Part shown: piece after piece, positions 1 through 9,511 of the stretch
Layout: each line of letters starts with the position of its first letter
How positions within the stretch are numbered: position 1 is the first letter of the stretch
DNA from: Psychrobacter sp. UBA3962
GTDB lineage: Bacteria > Pseudomonadota > Gammaproteobacteria > Pseudomonadales > Moraxellaceae
DNA: 64,000 nt
Direction: 5' to 3'
Assembly: GCF_002385225.1 (NCBI RefSeq)
Contig: NZ_DGDC01000033.1
Coordinates: 1 to 64,000, forward strand
Notes under the pieces: model-generated
Databases searched by the model: none
Told to the model about the DNA's origin: nothing
What the model saw: the letters and a program-made list of their open reading frames with translations, nothing else
Translations under genes and position numbers: made by a program

Positions 1-30
1 CTTATTTCAGGACGGGACAATTTAAAAATA

Positions 31-65
31 AAAGCCCCGCTAGGTAATCTAGCGGGGCTTTTTGT
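31..65. terminator. Rho-independent terminator
   Basis: A perfect 13-bp stem (31-43 with 49-61) with a 5-nt GTAAT loop is followed by T-rich sequence on the plus strand and by a T-rich stretch on the minus strand. It lies just past the 3' end of prmC on the minus strand, so it most likely terminates prmC and may also serve a plus-strand gene lying left of the window. Confidence 0.85.
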
Positions 66-150
66 TCTGGGTTTAATGTAGACTCAATTATTTAGCCTTT
101 TCTTGGCTATATGCAGTGAGATATAGCAATTTAACTTATCAATAAACAGC

Positions 151-1041
151 TTAGCCATAAACACCCCAAGTCACTCGATCATTACCCCCATAATCTTTTA
201 TGGTCTCCACTTGATCGTAGCCAAAATCAATAAATATTTGACGTACTAATTCACCTTGATCATAGCCATGCTCAACCGCTAATAAGCCGCCATGGATTAG
301 ATAATCCCTAGCTTGATCGGCTATCTGCTTGATATCCCCTAACCCATTGTCTGGTGCAACTAAGGCTGATAGTGGCTCAGCTTTAAGTTTATCGAGGTGT
401 TGATCATTATCGACGATATAAGGCGGGTTAGAGACGATAACATCGAATAGTGGTCTTTCAGTAGCTTCAGAATCCTTTAATACTGAAAACCAATCACTTT
501 GCTTAAACTCAATATGACTCACGTCATTTAAATTAGCATTGCGCTTTGCCACCTCTAAGGCAGGCTGGGAGTAATCAATGGCAGTGACTTGCCAGCGGTT
601 GGGGGCTAAGATTTGTAACTCATGCGCTAAGCTGATGGCAATACAGCCTGAACCCGTGCCCAAATCTAACAATCGTTTAGATGAATTATTTCTATCATCA
701 CTCTGAACATGATTATCAATCCAGCCCAATACCCGTTCCACCAAAACTTCCGTATCAGGTCTGGGTATCAAGGTATGTTCATTGACCTCAAACTCTAGCG
801 ACCAAAAGGCTTGCTTACCGGTCAGATAAGCCAGTGGTGTACCAGATTGCATCTGAGCAATACCAGTCTCAAACTGTATTTGTTCAGACTCAGTTAACTG
901 ATAATCACCATCGGTGATCAAAAACGAGGGCGACTTTTGTAATACGTACAACAACCAATCTGTTACCCAGTGTCCGGGAACGTTCGAATAGTTGGACTTT
1001 TTTAAAGCAGTTATTGACGGGCGTAAACTGAGATTAGTCAT
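151..1041 (-). CDS. prmC: Peptide chain release factor N5-glutamine methyltransferase PrmC (HemK)
   Basis: This enzyme methylates the glutamine of the GGQ motif in release factors RF1 and RF2, using S-adenosylmethionine, and supports efficient translation termination in the cytoplasm. The 296-residue length fits the family. The N-terminal third is helical, the SAM-binding glycine-rich loop is seen as LLDLGTGSGCIAI, and the catalytic NPPY motif is present in VSNPPYIV. The gene follows the AmpG-type permease gene on the minus strand with a 35-bp gap, so the two may be co-transcribed. In many bacteria prmC sits next to prfA, but that gene is not seen here. No strong ribosome binding site precedes the start. 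Confidence 0.95.
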   Translation of the reverse strand: MTNLSLRPSITALKKSNYSNVPGHWVTDWLLYVLQKSPSFLITDGDYQLTESEQIQFETGIAQMQSGTPLAYLTGKQAFWSLEFEVNEHTLIPRPDTEVLVERVLGWIDNHVQSDDRNNSSKRLLDLGTGSGCIAISLAHELQILAPNRWQVTAIDYSQPALEVAKRNANLNDVSHIEFKQSDWFSVLKDSEATERPLFDVIVSNPPYIVDNDQHLDKLKAEPLSALVAPDNGLGDIKQIADQARDYLIHGGLLAVEHGYDQGELVRQIFIDFGYDQVETIKDYGGNDRVTWGVYG

Positions 1042-1076
1042 TTAAGTATCGTCTTTATTGTTATCTTTATTCACCC

Positions 1077-2948
1077 CTAATCTTTAGCTGTGCTGCTAGG
1101 ACTTGAGTCCGTTAAATCAGCCACTGGATCATCATTTTCGCCAATGACAATCTTTTTATCGACCACATAAATTAGGTACAAAATCGGTAGTCCAATAACA
1201 AAGGTGAAGATAAAGAAGAACGGATAGCCCATATTATCTACGATGGTTCCAGAATAACCGCCCAACACTTTTGGCATCAAGGTCATAAGTGAGGAGAAAA
1301 TAGCATACTGTACCGCAGTAAATCTAATAGAAGTCAGTGCTGATAAAAAGGCAATAAATACGGCACTAGCAAGACCTGCCGCTAAGTTATCAAAAATGAC
1401 GGCCATATACATTATCGGCAAGTTGCCTGGATTATAGGTCAAGATAACAAACAGCAAGTTGGTGGCACTGGCCAAGATTGCCCCCACCATCATCGCTTGC
1501 ATAATACGGAAGCGTTGAGCCAGCAAGCCGCCTAAGAAGCCACCACCGATACTCATGATAACGCCCACAAGCTTCACGGCGTTGGCAATATCAGTTTTAC
1601 TGAAGCCCATATCTTGATAGAAGACGTTGGAGATAACTCCCGCCACAATGTCTGAAATGCGGTATAAACCGATTAAGGCCAACAACAACAAGGCTTTTTT
1701 GCCATAGCGGCGGAAAAAATCGAGGATAGGGTCAATCCAAGTCGCCATGGCCACTTCTTTACGCACCAATCCCACTTGGACTAAAACATATCCTGCAGCT
1801 ACTGCTGCAGCTAAACTGGTCAATAGATGCAAGGTTTCTAATATGAATCCGATAAACACCGCTTCGGTTTCTGGTAACACTTTGCCCATTAGTACGTAGC
1901 ACGCAATGAAGGAGAAAACAGCGGCCACAAACAACAGCACTAGGCGCACATAATCACTTCGAGTTTCCGCCACTAAAGGCGCTTTATTAATAATCTTCGA
2001 TTGGTTAATGATAAAAAATAGCAGTAGCACAGGCGCTGCAGCAATTAACACCATGAAATATAGCTTAATGCCAGGTAGCCACGCCAAAGGAATCAATTCA
2101 ACCGCAGAATTAAAGATCTCATTTACCACAATATTAATGAGATAAATAAGGCCAAATAGCAATCCAGGGACTAACAATAAAGCTGAGTAACTCAAGAAGA
2201 CTTTTAGATTTAACTGCTGCTTATTTTTTTGTAGAGTTTCAGCGGTCGGCTCATAACTGGCAAAGGTTGTCAGCAAGCCTAAGGTCATAACCGCTGCCAT
2301 GATGTAATAAGTATTACGCCACGCTTCATAACTATACAAGGTCTCTGTAGAGCCAAAATAATCTGCCAAATAGAGCGCGCCGGCACCGGCAACAATCATA
2401 CCAATGCGATATCCTGATACATAGATCGAAGACAGGATAGACTGCATAGCAGGTGGGGCCAGCTCAATACGATAAGCATCAATAACAATATCTTGAGTGG
2501 CTGAAGAGAAACCCAACAGCACTGCCGCTGCCGCCATATAAACTAAGACATGCTCTTCAATGGGATTGATTCGAGCCATTAATACAATGGCCAATATCAC
2601 TAATAGCTGAGACACGACCATCCAGCCACGACGTCGTCCTAACCATTTGGTCAAAAATGGCACAGGCAAAGCATCAATTAAAGGAGCCCAAATGAATTTG
2701 AAAGAATAGCCCAAGGCTGCCCAACTAAACATGGTTACCACGCTTCTATCGATACCCGCTTCTCGTAACCACAACGATAAGCTTGAGAAAATCAATAGAA
2801 TCGGAATACCGGCCGAGAAGCCCAAAAACAACATGATTATGACACGAGAGTCCAAATAAGCTTTGGCCGCGTCAGACCATGATTTTTTGGGAGGGGCAAT
2901 TAGCTCAGATTTCGAGCTATTTTGATCAGTTGGGGTCGATACAGACAT
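1077..2948 (-). CDS. AmpG-family MFS permease (muropeptide importer candidate)
   Basis: This is a polytopic inner-membrane protein of 623 residues with many hydrophobic segments separated by short loops. The N-terminal part resembles AmpG permeases, which import anhydro-muropeptides for cell-wall recycling. Features include the segment GFSAGIPILLIFSSLSLWLREAG, shown here only as its family character, the WAPLIDALPVPFLTKWLGRRRGW-type loop, and SATQDIVIDAYRIE in the following helix pair. A hydrophobic middle insertion makes it longer than typical 430-500-residue AmpG proteins, though long versions exist. The start has an AGGT-type ribosome binding site. Substrate identity is inferred from the family; a generic MFS role cannot be excluded. 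Confidence 0.85.
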   Translation of the reverse strand: MSVSTPTDQNSSKSELIAPPKKSWSDAAKAYLDSRVIIMLFLGFSAGIPILLIFSSLSLWLREAGIDRSVVTMFSWAALGYSFKFIWAPLIDALPVPFLTKWLGRRRGWMVVSQLLVILAIVLMARINPIEEHVLVYMAAAAVLLGFSSATQDIVIDAYRIELAPPAMQSILSSIYVSGYRIGMIVAGAGALYLADYFGSTETLYSYEAWRNTYYIMAAVMTLGLLTTFASYEPTAETLQKNKQQLNLKVFLSYSALLLVPGLLFGLIYLINIVVNEIFNSAVELIPLAWLPGIKLYFMVLIAAAPVLLLFFIINQSKIINKAPLVAETRSDYVRLVLLFVAAVFSFIACYVLMGKVLPETEAVFIGFILETLHLLTSLAAAVAAGYVLVQVGLVRKEVAMATWIDPILDFFRRYGKKALLLLALIGLYRISDIVAGVISNVFYQDMGFSKTDIANAVKLVGVIMSIGGGFLGGLLAQRFRIMQAMMVGAILASATNLLFVILTYNPGNLPIMYMAVIFDNLAAGLASAVFIAFLSALTSIRFTAVQYAIFSSLMTLMPKVLGGYSGTIVDNMGYPFFFIFTFVIGLPILYLIYVVDKKIVIGENDDPVADLTDSSPSSTAKD

Positions 2949-3064
2949 AGTAGACCTATCGTTAAAAATATCGTAAAAACCGTTATGTTACTTTAGAATG
3001 AAGCACTTGACTAGCGGTATCGTATCAAGCATACCATTCGCTAAGTTTGCATTACTGTTGAAAA

Positions 3065-3094
3065 TAGTGATATCTCACTAAATAACGGTATAAT
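3065..3094 (+). promoter_or_regulatory. Candidate promoter with overlapping operator for the CysB-type regulator
   Basis: A perfect -10 hexamer TATAAT lies at 3089-3094. The expected -35 position is occupied by a perfect 6-bp inverted repeat, TAGTGA-TATC-TCACTA, at 3065-3080. The site lies between the divergent permease gene and the LysR-type gene, the usual place for autoregulation by LysR-family proteins. The function is inferred from position and symmetry only. Confidence 0.45.
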
Positions 3095-3227
3095 GTTTGG
3101 ATAACTCGTCCGATCTATTGATCTCGACCCGCTTATCACCCCTCTTCCTGCTTGATAATAAGCTTATATTTTAGGTAAGCCTATATTATTTAGTAGATAT
3201 TGAGCAAAAGTGACACAGGATATATTT

Positions 3228-4157
3228 ATGGCAATTGATGTCGTCGTTAACCAAAGACATTTACAAATTCAGCTTAAGCAGTTAGAGACCGTTTGGCATA
3301 CCGTGATTAATGGCTACAATCTAAGCCAAGCCGCTCAAGTATTGCATACCAGCCAATCCAGCTTATCCAAACATATCTCCGCACTAGAAAACCAACTCAA
3401 AGCCGAAGTCTTCGTGCGTCAAGGCAAACGGCTTACCGGCTTAACCCCCGTGGGCGAAGCATTATTGCCTCATATTGAGTCTATTTTTACTGAAATTCGG
3501 ACCATCGAAAATATTAGCCTCGATTATAACAACCCGCATACCGGCACTTTAACCCTAGCGACCACGCATACTCAGGCGCGCTATGTGCTACCTGACATAA
3601 TTAAGAAATTCAAAGAACAATATCCTAAAGTGCAGCTGGTACTACAACAAGCAGACCCACAGACCATTGCCAATATGGTTATCCGTGGACAAGCAGATAT
3701 TGGTATTGCGACCGAAGCTTTATTGCAAAACTCTTATCTACGCTGCTACCGTTATTATGATTGGTCGCACCGAGTTATTGTACCCAAAGACCATGAATTG
3801 GCTGAGCTTGAAACTATCGATTTACCTACCCTAGCCAGTTATCCTTTAGTGACCTACCATGGTGGCTTTACTGGTCGTGGCGCTATTGACCAGACCTTCC
3901 ATGAAGCCGGACTTGAGCCAGAGATTGTTTTGGCAGCGCTTGATGCTGACGTGATTAGCACCTATGTTGGTGCCGGTCTTGGCGTGGGTATTATTGCCGA
4001 AATGGCCTTTGAACCGGGTCACTACCAGAACCTAACTGCCATACCTGTCGATCATTTCGGCCGCTTTACCAGTTGGATTGCAGTGCGAGATGATGCTGAA
4101 ATTCGTCACTTTGGGAAAGCCTTTATCAAGCTTTGCCAACAACAATTTGGCAACTAG
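3228..4157 (+). CDS. cysB: CysB-type LysR-family transcriptional regulator
   Basis: This is a cytoplasmic LysR-type regulator of 309 residues with an N-terminal winged helix-turn-helix (LSQAAQVLHTSQSSLSKHISAL around residues 33-54, described here as the HTH) and a C-terminal periplasmic-binding-protein-like effector domain. Family marks of CysB/Cbl are clear: TTHTQARYVLP, IRGQADIGIATEAL, YPLVTYHGGFTGR and DADVISTYVGAGLGVGI. CysB proteins activate sulfate and cysteine assimilation genes in response to acetylserine. The ATG at 3228 is chosen over the GTG at 3210 because an AGGA ribosome binding site lies 7 nt before it. Whether it is CysB proper or the related Cbl cannot be decided here. Confidence 0.88.
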   Translation: MAIDVVVNQRHLQIQLKQLETVWHTVINGYNLSQAAQVLHTSQSSLSKHISALENQLKAEVFVRQGKRLTGLTPVGEALLPHIESIFTEIRTIENISLDYNNPHTGTLTLATTHTQARYVLPDIIKKFKEQYPKVQLVLQQADPQTIANMVIRGQADIGIATEALLQNSYLRCYRYYDWSHRVIVPKDHELAELETIDLPTLASYPLVTYHGGFTGRGAIDQTFHEAGLEPEIVLAALDADVISTYVGAGLGVGIIAEMAFEPGHYQNLTAIPVDHFGRFTSWIAVRDDAEIRHFGKAFIKLCQQQFGN

Positions 4158-4194
4158 CCATAAAATTAGAAATAAAATATCACTCAACTTACTC

Positions 4195-4226
4195 AAAAAG
4201 GTGCCCATCGGCACCTTTTTTGTTTT
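4195..4226 (+). terminator. Rho-independent terminator after the CysB-type gene
   Basis: A perfect 11-bp stem (4195-4205 with 4210-4220), loop CATC, is followed by a T-rich tract. It ends the plus-strand regulator transcript. Confidence 0.9.
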
Positions 4227-4353
4227 TAACCCTTAATTTATCAGATTGTTATGATTTATTAATATTCAACCGGTCTACTTGAAACTCATGCAGATAAGTC
4301 ACATATCAATAGGTAACACAAAACAAATAATATTTTAATTAACTAAGCAGCTG

Positions 4354-5409
4354 ATGAGCCTTTTTGATACCCATCAAGGCTTTATTGACTCTGCTAATGG
4401 ATTACCTATGACTGCAATTCCTTTATCTTTTTTAGACTTAGCCCCAGTGCCAGAGGGTCAAACCACCGCACAAGGTGTAGCCTATACCGTTGATATGGCC
4501 CAAAAAGCGGAAGCCATCGGTATGAATCGCTTCTGGATGGCCGAGCATCACAATATGCCGGGTATCGCCAGTGCCGCAACTTCAGTATTGCTATCGCATA
4601 TCGGTGCTAAGACCCATAAAATCCGTATTGGTTCAGGGGGCGTTATGTTGCCCAACCATGCGCCTTTGGTGATTGCTGAACAATTTGGCACCTTGCAGGC
4701 TTTGTATGGTGACCGTATTGATTTAGGCTTGGGCCGTGCACCTGGTACAGATGGTGCAACTTTTAGAGCACTGCGCCGCCAAATGCATGATGCTGATCGC
4801 TTCCCGCAAGATGTGCAGGAGCTTTTATTCTTCCTAGGCAAAGATTCAGACGATAGTCCGGTTCAAGCCTTCCCGGGTGCTCACAGTAATGTGCCTATTT
4901 GGATTCTAGGCTCTTCATTATTTGGTGCCACCCTAGCGGCGAAACTTGGTCTACCGTATTCTTTTGCCTCGCATTTTGCACCACGTATGATGACTCAGGC
5001 TATTGCCACTTATCGTGAGAACTTTGAGCCTTCACAATACTTGGACAAGCCTTATGTGATGTTGGCCGCGAATATGTTATTGGCCGATGATGAACAAACC
5101 GCGCGCTATCATTTTACCTCTGCCCAGCAGAGTTTCGTTCGTTTACGTCGTGGTGGTCGAGGACAGGTACCCGCTCCTGTGGAAACTATGAAAGGTATCT
5201 GGAATGCACCAGAGCAAGCTATGGTTGAAGATGCGTTAGCGGTCTCATTCGTTGGTAGTGTCGGACGCGTCCGTCCTCTATTAGAGCACTTTATTGAAGA
5301 GCATAAGCCTGATGAGCTGATGGTTACCGCTAATATTTACGACCAACAGGCCCGTTTGCGTTCTCTTGAGTTGGTGCCTGAGTTGGGCGTATTTGATCTA
5401 AAACCCTAA
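4354..5409 (+). CDS. Luciferase-like (LLM class) flavin-dependent oxidoreductase, YhbW type
   Basis: This is a cytoplasmic TIM-barrel protein of the bacterial luciferase superfamily. It strongly resembles the YhbW group, whose members bind a flavin but whose substrate is not established. Recognisable family stretches are FLDLAPVPEG, WMAEHHNMPGIASAAT, GSGGVMLPNHAPLVIAEQFG, DLGLGRAPGTDG and ILGSSLFGA. The length of 351 residues is about 15 longer than usual at the N terminus; an alternative ATG at 4408 begins MTAIPLSFLDLAP and would match the family start better. Neither start has a strong ribosome binding site. The gene stands alone between two terminators. Confidence 0.88.
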   Translation: MSLFDTHQGFIDSANGLPMTAIPLSFLDLAPVPEGQTTAQGVAYTVDMAQKAEAIGMNRFWMAEHHNMPGIASAATSVLLSHIGAKTHKIRIGSGGVMLPNHAPLVIAEQFGTLQALYGDRIDLGLGRAPGTDGATFRALRRQMHDADRFPQDVQELLFFLGKDSDDSPVQAFPGAHSNVPIWILGSSLFGATLAAKLGLPYSFASHFAPRMMTQAIATYRENFEPSQYLDKPYVMLAANMLLADDEQTARYHFTSAQQSFVRLRRGGRGQVPAPVETMKGIWNAPEQAMVEDALAVSFVGSVGRVRPLLEHFIEEHKPDELMVTANIYDQQARLRSLELVPELGVFDLKP

Positions 5410-5458
5410 ATATTATTGCACCCAGCTTTTAAATTCATAATTTTAAAACTGAAGATAT

Positions 5459-5495
5459 AAAAAAGCCAATATCAATGAATATCGGCTTTTTTTGT
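5459..5495. terminator. Bidirectional rho-independent terminator
   Basis: A 12-bp stem with one mismatch (5461-5472 with 5479-5490) is followed by T-rich sequence on the plus strand and flanked by an A-rich run on the other side. It lies between the convergent oxidoreductase and small secreted protein genes. Confidence 0.8.
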
Positions 5496-5544
5496 ATCTA
5501 ATGTCTTGTTAAGTGATTTACTAATGAGTAGTTAGTCGATAAAT

Positions 5545-5889
5545 TTAATATGCACAAAATTCAGCAGTACTAAATCCTGAGCCTACCATGGTAATTCTAT
5601 GCTCGCCTTTTGAGCGGATGTAATATCTATAATCATAGTCGCCATGATCGGCCAGTCGTCTGCCTTTGCTGTCTCTTACTGATTGCACATGCCCATCAGT
5701 ATTAATAACCAGTTCTTGATTGGCACCTAGCCAGATTTTAAATACCCGTCCTTTACTCAGGTCGCCTGTATAACTGCCGCAGTAGCTGCCTTTTGCGAAC
5801 ACTACTTGGCTCGTGGGTAATGCTTGTGCGGTCAAAGAAAGGGACATTATCACACCAACAAGACCGGCTTTTATAACTTTAGATTTCAT
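5545..5889 (-). CDS. Small secreted protein, paralogue of the upstream neighbour
   Basis: A 114-residue protein with a clear Sec signal peptide (charged N terminus, hydrophobic core, cleavage probably after AQA near residue 23). The mature part has only two cysteines, near its beginning (YCGSY) and at its end (EFCAY), so a single disulfide closing the domain is likely. It shares the pattern VxFxKGSxCGxYxGDL, ANQELVINTDGHVQ and the EFCxY terminus with the next gene. The alternating hydrophobic pattern suggests a small beta-sandwich reminiscent of pre-peptidase C-terminal domains, but no function is recognised. A GAGG ribosome binding site supports the start. Confidence 0.75.
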   Translation of the reverse strand: MKSKVIKAGLVGVIMSLSLTAQALPTSQVVFAKGSYCGSYTGDLSKGRVFKIWLGANQELVINTDGHVQSVRDSKGRRLADHGDYDYRYYIRSKGEHRITMVGSGFSTAEFCAY

Positions 5890-6047
5890 AATGAATCCTC
5901 AGTGTAATAGAGTAAATAGCGATTAAAGGCGTGGTAAATAAATTACCTTCTCAAATCAATATATCACTGTATTCACCGGCTTACAATATGATTAAACTAT
6001 TAGATAGATTTAAATATTAATACATCATCATTAAACACTATTAAACC

Positions 6048-6395
6048 CTAATAAACACAGAATTCGACCGCACTATCGACTCGTCCCACCATCTTGATAA
6101 TATGAGTACCGGTACGGATAGCATTATAGCGATAATTAGCGCCACCCTTATCCTCCAAAACCTGTCCCTTATTATCGGTTACTGTCTGTACATGACCATC
6201 TGTACTAATTACCAACTCTTGCTCGGCACCCATTTCTAATGAAAACAGCTGACCTGAGGTTAAATCCCCCTGATAGTGACCACAATTACTGCCCTTTTCA
6301 AATATCACCTCACTGGTTGGGATAGCCTGAGCATTTAAACATGCTAACGAGGCAATACTGGCACAACACAGCTGAATGCAGATTTTTTTTGACAT
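6048..6395 (-). CDS. Small secreted protein, paralogue of the downstream neighbour
   Basis: A 115-residue protein with a Sec signal peptide (hydrophobic stretch ending in LNAQA). The mature domain is closely similar in layout to the gene immediately downstream: VIFEKGSNCGHYQGDL, AEQELVISTDGHVQTV and the C-terminal EFCVY, including both cysteines. The two genes are 158 bp apart in the same direction and clearly arose by tandem duplication. The domain is probably periplasmic or secreted and disulfide-closed. No function can be assigned. An AAGGT ribosome binding site precedes the start. Confidence 0.75.
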   Translation of the reverse strand: MSKKICIQLCCASIASLACLNAQAIPTSEVIFEKGSNCGHYQGDLTSGQLFSLEMGAEQELVISTDGHVQTVTDNKGQVLEDKGGANYRYNAIRTGTHIIKMVGRVDSAVEFCVY

Positions 6396-6477
6396 AATTT
6401 AGATATTACCTTTTTGAATTTGAAAAGTACGTCTTTTACCCTAAATACATTTTCAATAAGAACGGTTTGATGCAAGC

Positions 6478-7467
6478 CTACATCCAGCCTAGCGCTCTCA
6501 AGGCTGCTGCCCCTATCGCCATACCAAATAAAGACACCACTGTGGTAAACGCTAAGATATTGGCCGCTAATACCTCGTTACCGCCCATTGCTTTGGCCAT
6601 GACATAACTGGCTGCAGCTGTCGGAGAGGCCACCATTAGGAACAGCACGCCCATATGCACCCCAGTTAGGCCAAAGGCCAATCCGACTACCACGGCTACT
6701 ATAGGTGCAATCACAATGCGTCCGATACTGGCCTGCATGGATAAGCCTGATAGTGTCAACATAGAGCGGACATCGATGGTGGCACCGGCACAAATTAACG
6801 CCAATGGTAAAGACAGTGCCGACAGCAAAGCCCCGGTTTGGGTAATCACATTAGGGAGCGCTGGCAAGGCCAACGTCGAAGCAAGCAATTTAAAGCCAAA
6901 TGCTGCAATCAAGGAGAGAATCAAAGGATTGGTGAATAACTTCTTAGTTAACATCATAGCGTAACTTTCACGCCTTGCAATCTGTTTTTGATCGGCATCT
7001 GGACTTATGGCGGTACGGCTTAGAGTAATCACTGCCAAAATGTTAAATACCAAAGTAATAACGCCCATATAGACCGCGCCAATACTTAGCCCCTCGGCCC
7101 CGTAGGCGTTGGCAACAGTCGCTAGGCCAATAATGGCCATATTACTGCGAAAGACGCCTTGAACAAACACCCCTTTATCTTCAGGTCTTGCAATAAAAAG
7201 CTTGGCGTATAGCTCTGCACCGAAGTAGAGTAGCAGGGTTACTGCAAGTCCAGCACCCAACAGATTCAATTGTTCGCTGAAGTTAACCTGACTTTCAATG
7301 ACACTAAAAAAAAGCAAACAAGGCAAAGCATAGTTAAATACTAGCTTAGAGGCCTGATCAATAAATGCTTTACTGATCTGTCCTTTTTTTCGCATAAAAA
7401 AACCCAACCCCATAAGCACGAGGTTGGGCAGTACAATATTTAGAGCAAAAAGAATGGCATCAATCAT
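6478..7467 (-). CDS. AEC-family transporter (auxin efflux carrier type)
   Basis: An inner-membrane protein of 329 residues with about ten hydrophobic segments in two halves, a layout typical of the AEC family. Characteristic are the opening IVLPNLVLMGLGFFMRKKG, the central NPLILSLIAAFG followed by a LPLALICAGA segment, and MVASPTAAASYVMAKAMGG near the end. Bacterial members export or import small organic acids such as malate or malonate, but the substrate cannot be read from the sequence. The gene is separated from the small secreted protein pair by 82 bp and shares their direction. Confidence 0.88.
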   Translation of the reverse strand: MIDAILFALNIVLPNLVLMGLGFFMRKKGQISKAFIDQASKLVFNYALPCLLFFSVIESQVNFSEQLNLLGAGLAVTLLLYFGAELYAKLFIARPEDKGVFVQGVFRSNMAIIGLATVANAYGAEGLSIGAVYMGVITLVFNILAVITLSRTAISPDADQKQIARRESYAMMLTKKLFTNPLILSLIAAFGFKLLASTLALPALPNVITQTGALLSALSLPLALICAGATIDVRSMLTLSGLSMQASIGRIVIAPIVAVVVGLAFGLTGVHMGVLFLMVASPTAAASYVMAKAMGGNEVLAANILAFTTVVSLFGMAIGAAALRALGWM

Positions 7468-7582
7468 TGCTATCTCATCTGGATTTGGGGCGGTGCTATC
7501 GCCTTAGGCTGTCAGGTTAGCAATCATTACTAAGTCAGCTTAGTTTAGAGTCAGCTTTATTTACAATCAACTAGTTCAGAGC

Positions 7583-9511
7583 TTAGCTGTCTAAAGTTGC
7601 CTTCGCTTTTTTCTGTTTTTTTAACGTCATACCTAGTAGTTGTATGGCGGCTGGAGTAACGCCACTGATGCGACTGGCTTGGGCTAAGGTAGCAGGACGA
7701 ATCTCTTGTAGCTTTTGGACAATTTCATTAGACAAGCCTGACACCACACTGTAGTCAAAGTCCATTGGCAGCTGCGTATTTTCTAAACGCTTCATTTGAT
7801 CAATGTCTTCTTGTTGGCGATTGATATAGCCTGCATATTTCACTGAGATTTCAATCTGCTCACCGACATCTGCTGCCACATCCGCGCCCGTTATCGCTGC
7901 AATGTCCTCAAAGCCTACGTTAGGACGTTTTAACAAATCATAAGCGGTCGACTCTTTTGATAAACTCTCACCAGTACGTTCAGAGAACTTCTTACCCAGC
8001 TCATTATTTGGCGTAGCCCACAACTCTTTTAGACGACCTGATTCAGTAGCAACCGACTCCATTTTATTTTGATAAGCCTCCCAGCGGGCATCATCCACTA
8101 AGCCTAAGGTACGGCCAATTTCAGTCAAGCGTTGATCGGCATTGTCTTCACGCAATAATAGGCGATATTCAGCACGGCTGGTGAACATACGGTACGGCTC
8201 TTTGGTACCGTGAGTAATTAGGTCATCTACCAACACACCCAAATAAGCTTGGTCGCGGCGTGGCGTCCAGCTGTCCATCACTGGATTATCTTGAGTAGAT
8301 AAAGCAGCGTTCACCCCAGCCAGCAACCCTTGTACCCCAGCCTCTTCATAACCTGTGGTGCCATTAATCTGACCGGCAAAATATAAGCTATCGATAGACT
8401 TGGTTTCTAAAGTTGGTTTTAGGCTTTGAGGGTTAAAGTAATCATACTCAATGGCATAACCCGGACGGGTAATATGAGCGTTCTCTAGACCCGCCATGGT
8501 ACGAATAAACTCTAACTGCACATCAAAGGGTAAACTGGTAGAAATCCCATTGGGATACAATTCATGGGTGGTCAACCCTTCTGGCTCGATGAAAATCTGA
8601 TGGCTGTCTTTATCAGCAAAGCGGTGGATTTTATCTTCAATTGAGGGACAATAACGTGGCCCTACCCCTTCAATATTGCCTGAGAATAAAGGCGAGCGGT
8701 CCAAGTTTCTACGAATAATATCGTGAGTTTTCTCATTGGTATAAGTGATGAAACAATTAACTTGCTCTGGGTGCATAGAAACATCACCCATAAAGCTCAT
8801 CACCGGCAGTGGCGTATCGCCTGGCTGCTCTTTCATCACACTAAAGTCTACTGTTCTAGCATCAATTCGCGCGGGCGTTCCTGTTTTTAGACGACCCACA
8901 GGCAGTTTTAATTCACGTAAACGCTCGGCCAATTTAATAGAAGGCTGGTCACCGGCACGGCCCCCTTTTGAATTATCCAAACCAATATGAATCACACCGC
9001 CTAGGAAGGTACCTGAGGTTAGGACCACGGTCTTGGTGCGGAAAATAATGCCAGTCGAGGTCACCACAGCACAAGCTTTGCCATTTTCTACCAAGATGTC
9101 ATCCGCGCCTTGTTGGAATAAGTCCAAATTAGGCTGATTTTCTAGCGTATGACGAATGGCCGCTTTGTATAAAATACGGTCAGCCTGAGCCCGAGTGGCT
9201 CGTACTGCTGCGCCTTTACGACTGTTTAATACTCGAAACTGAATGCCCGCTTTATCGGTAGCCAAGGCCATAGCACCGCCTAAGGCATCAATCTCACGGA
9301 CCAAATGCGACTTACCAATTCCCCCAATGGCGGGGTTACAGCTCATCTGGCCTAAGGTTTCAATATTGTGTGTCAACAATAACGTCTGTGCGCCCATACG
9401 CGCTGCCGCTAGTGCTGCTTCGGTACCGGCATGCCCGCCACCGATGACAATAACGTCATACGATTTAGGATAAGTAATACCAGAGGTATTTGATGGGGTA
9501 GTTGATGACAT
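7583..9511 (-). CDS. mnmG: tRNA uridine 5-carboxymethylaminomethyl modification enzyme MnmG (GidA)
   Basis: With MnmE this FAD enzyme modifies the wobble uridine (position 34) of several tRNAs. The 642-residue length is standard. The FAD-binding dinucleotide fold is seen at VIGGGHAGTEAALAAARMG near residue 21, followed by SCNPAIGGIGKSHLVREIDALGG and FLGGVIHIG. The C-terminal helical domain that binds MnmE and tRNA is present, with RAEYRLLLREDNADQRL and YAGYINRQ. An AGGCG ribosome binding site precedes the start. The gene appears to be transcribed alone, with the AEC gene 115 bp downstream. Confidence 0.97.
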   Translation of the reverse strand: MSSTTPSNTSGITYPKSYDVIVIGGGHAGTEAALAAARMGAQTLLLTHNIETLGQMSCNPAIGGIGKSHLVREIDALGGAMALATDKAGIQFRVLNSRKGAAVRATRAQADRILYKAAIRHTLENQPNLDLFQQGADDILVENGKACAVVTSTGIIFRTKTVVLTSGTFLGGVIHIGLDNSKGGRAGDQPSIKLAERLRELKLPVGRLKTGTPARIDARTVDFSVMKEQPGDTPLPVMSFMGDVSMHPEQVNCFITYTNEKTHDIIRRNLDRSPLFSGNIEGVGPRYCPSIEDKIHRFADKDSHQIFIEPEGLTTHELYPNGISTSLPFDVQLEFIRTMAGLENAHITRPGYAIEYDYFNPQSLKPTLETKSIDSLYFAGQINGTTGYEEAGVQGLLAGVNAALSTQDNPVMDSWTPRRDQAYLGVLVDDLITHGTKEPYRMFTSRAEYRLLLREDNADQRLTEIGRTLGLVDDARWEAYQNKMESVATESGRLKELWATPNNELGKKFSERTGESLSKESTAYDLLKRPNVGFEDIAAITGADVAADVGEQIEISVKYAGYINRQQEDIDQMKRLENTQLPMDFDYSVVSGLSNEIVQKLQEIRPATLAQASRISGVTPAAIQLLGMTLKKQKKAKATLDS

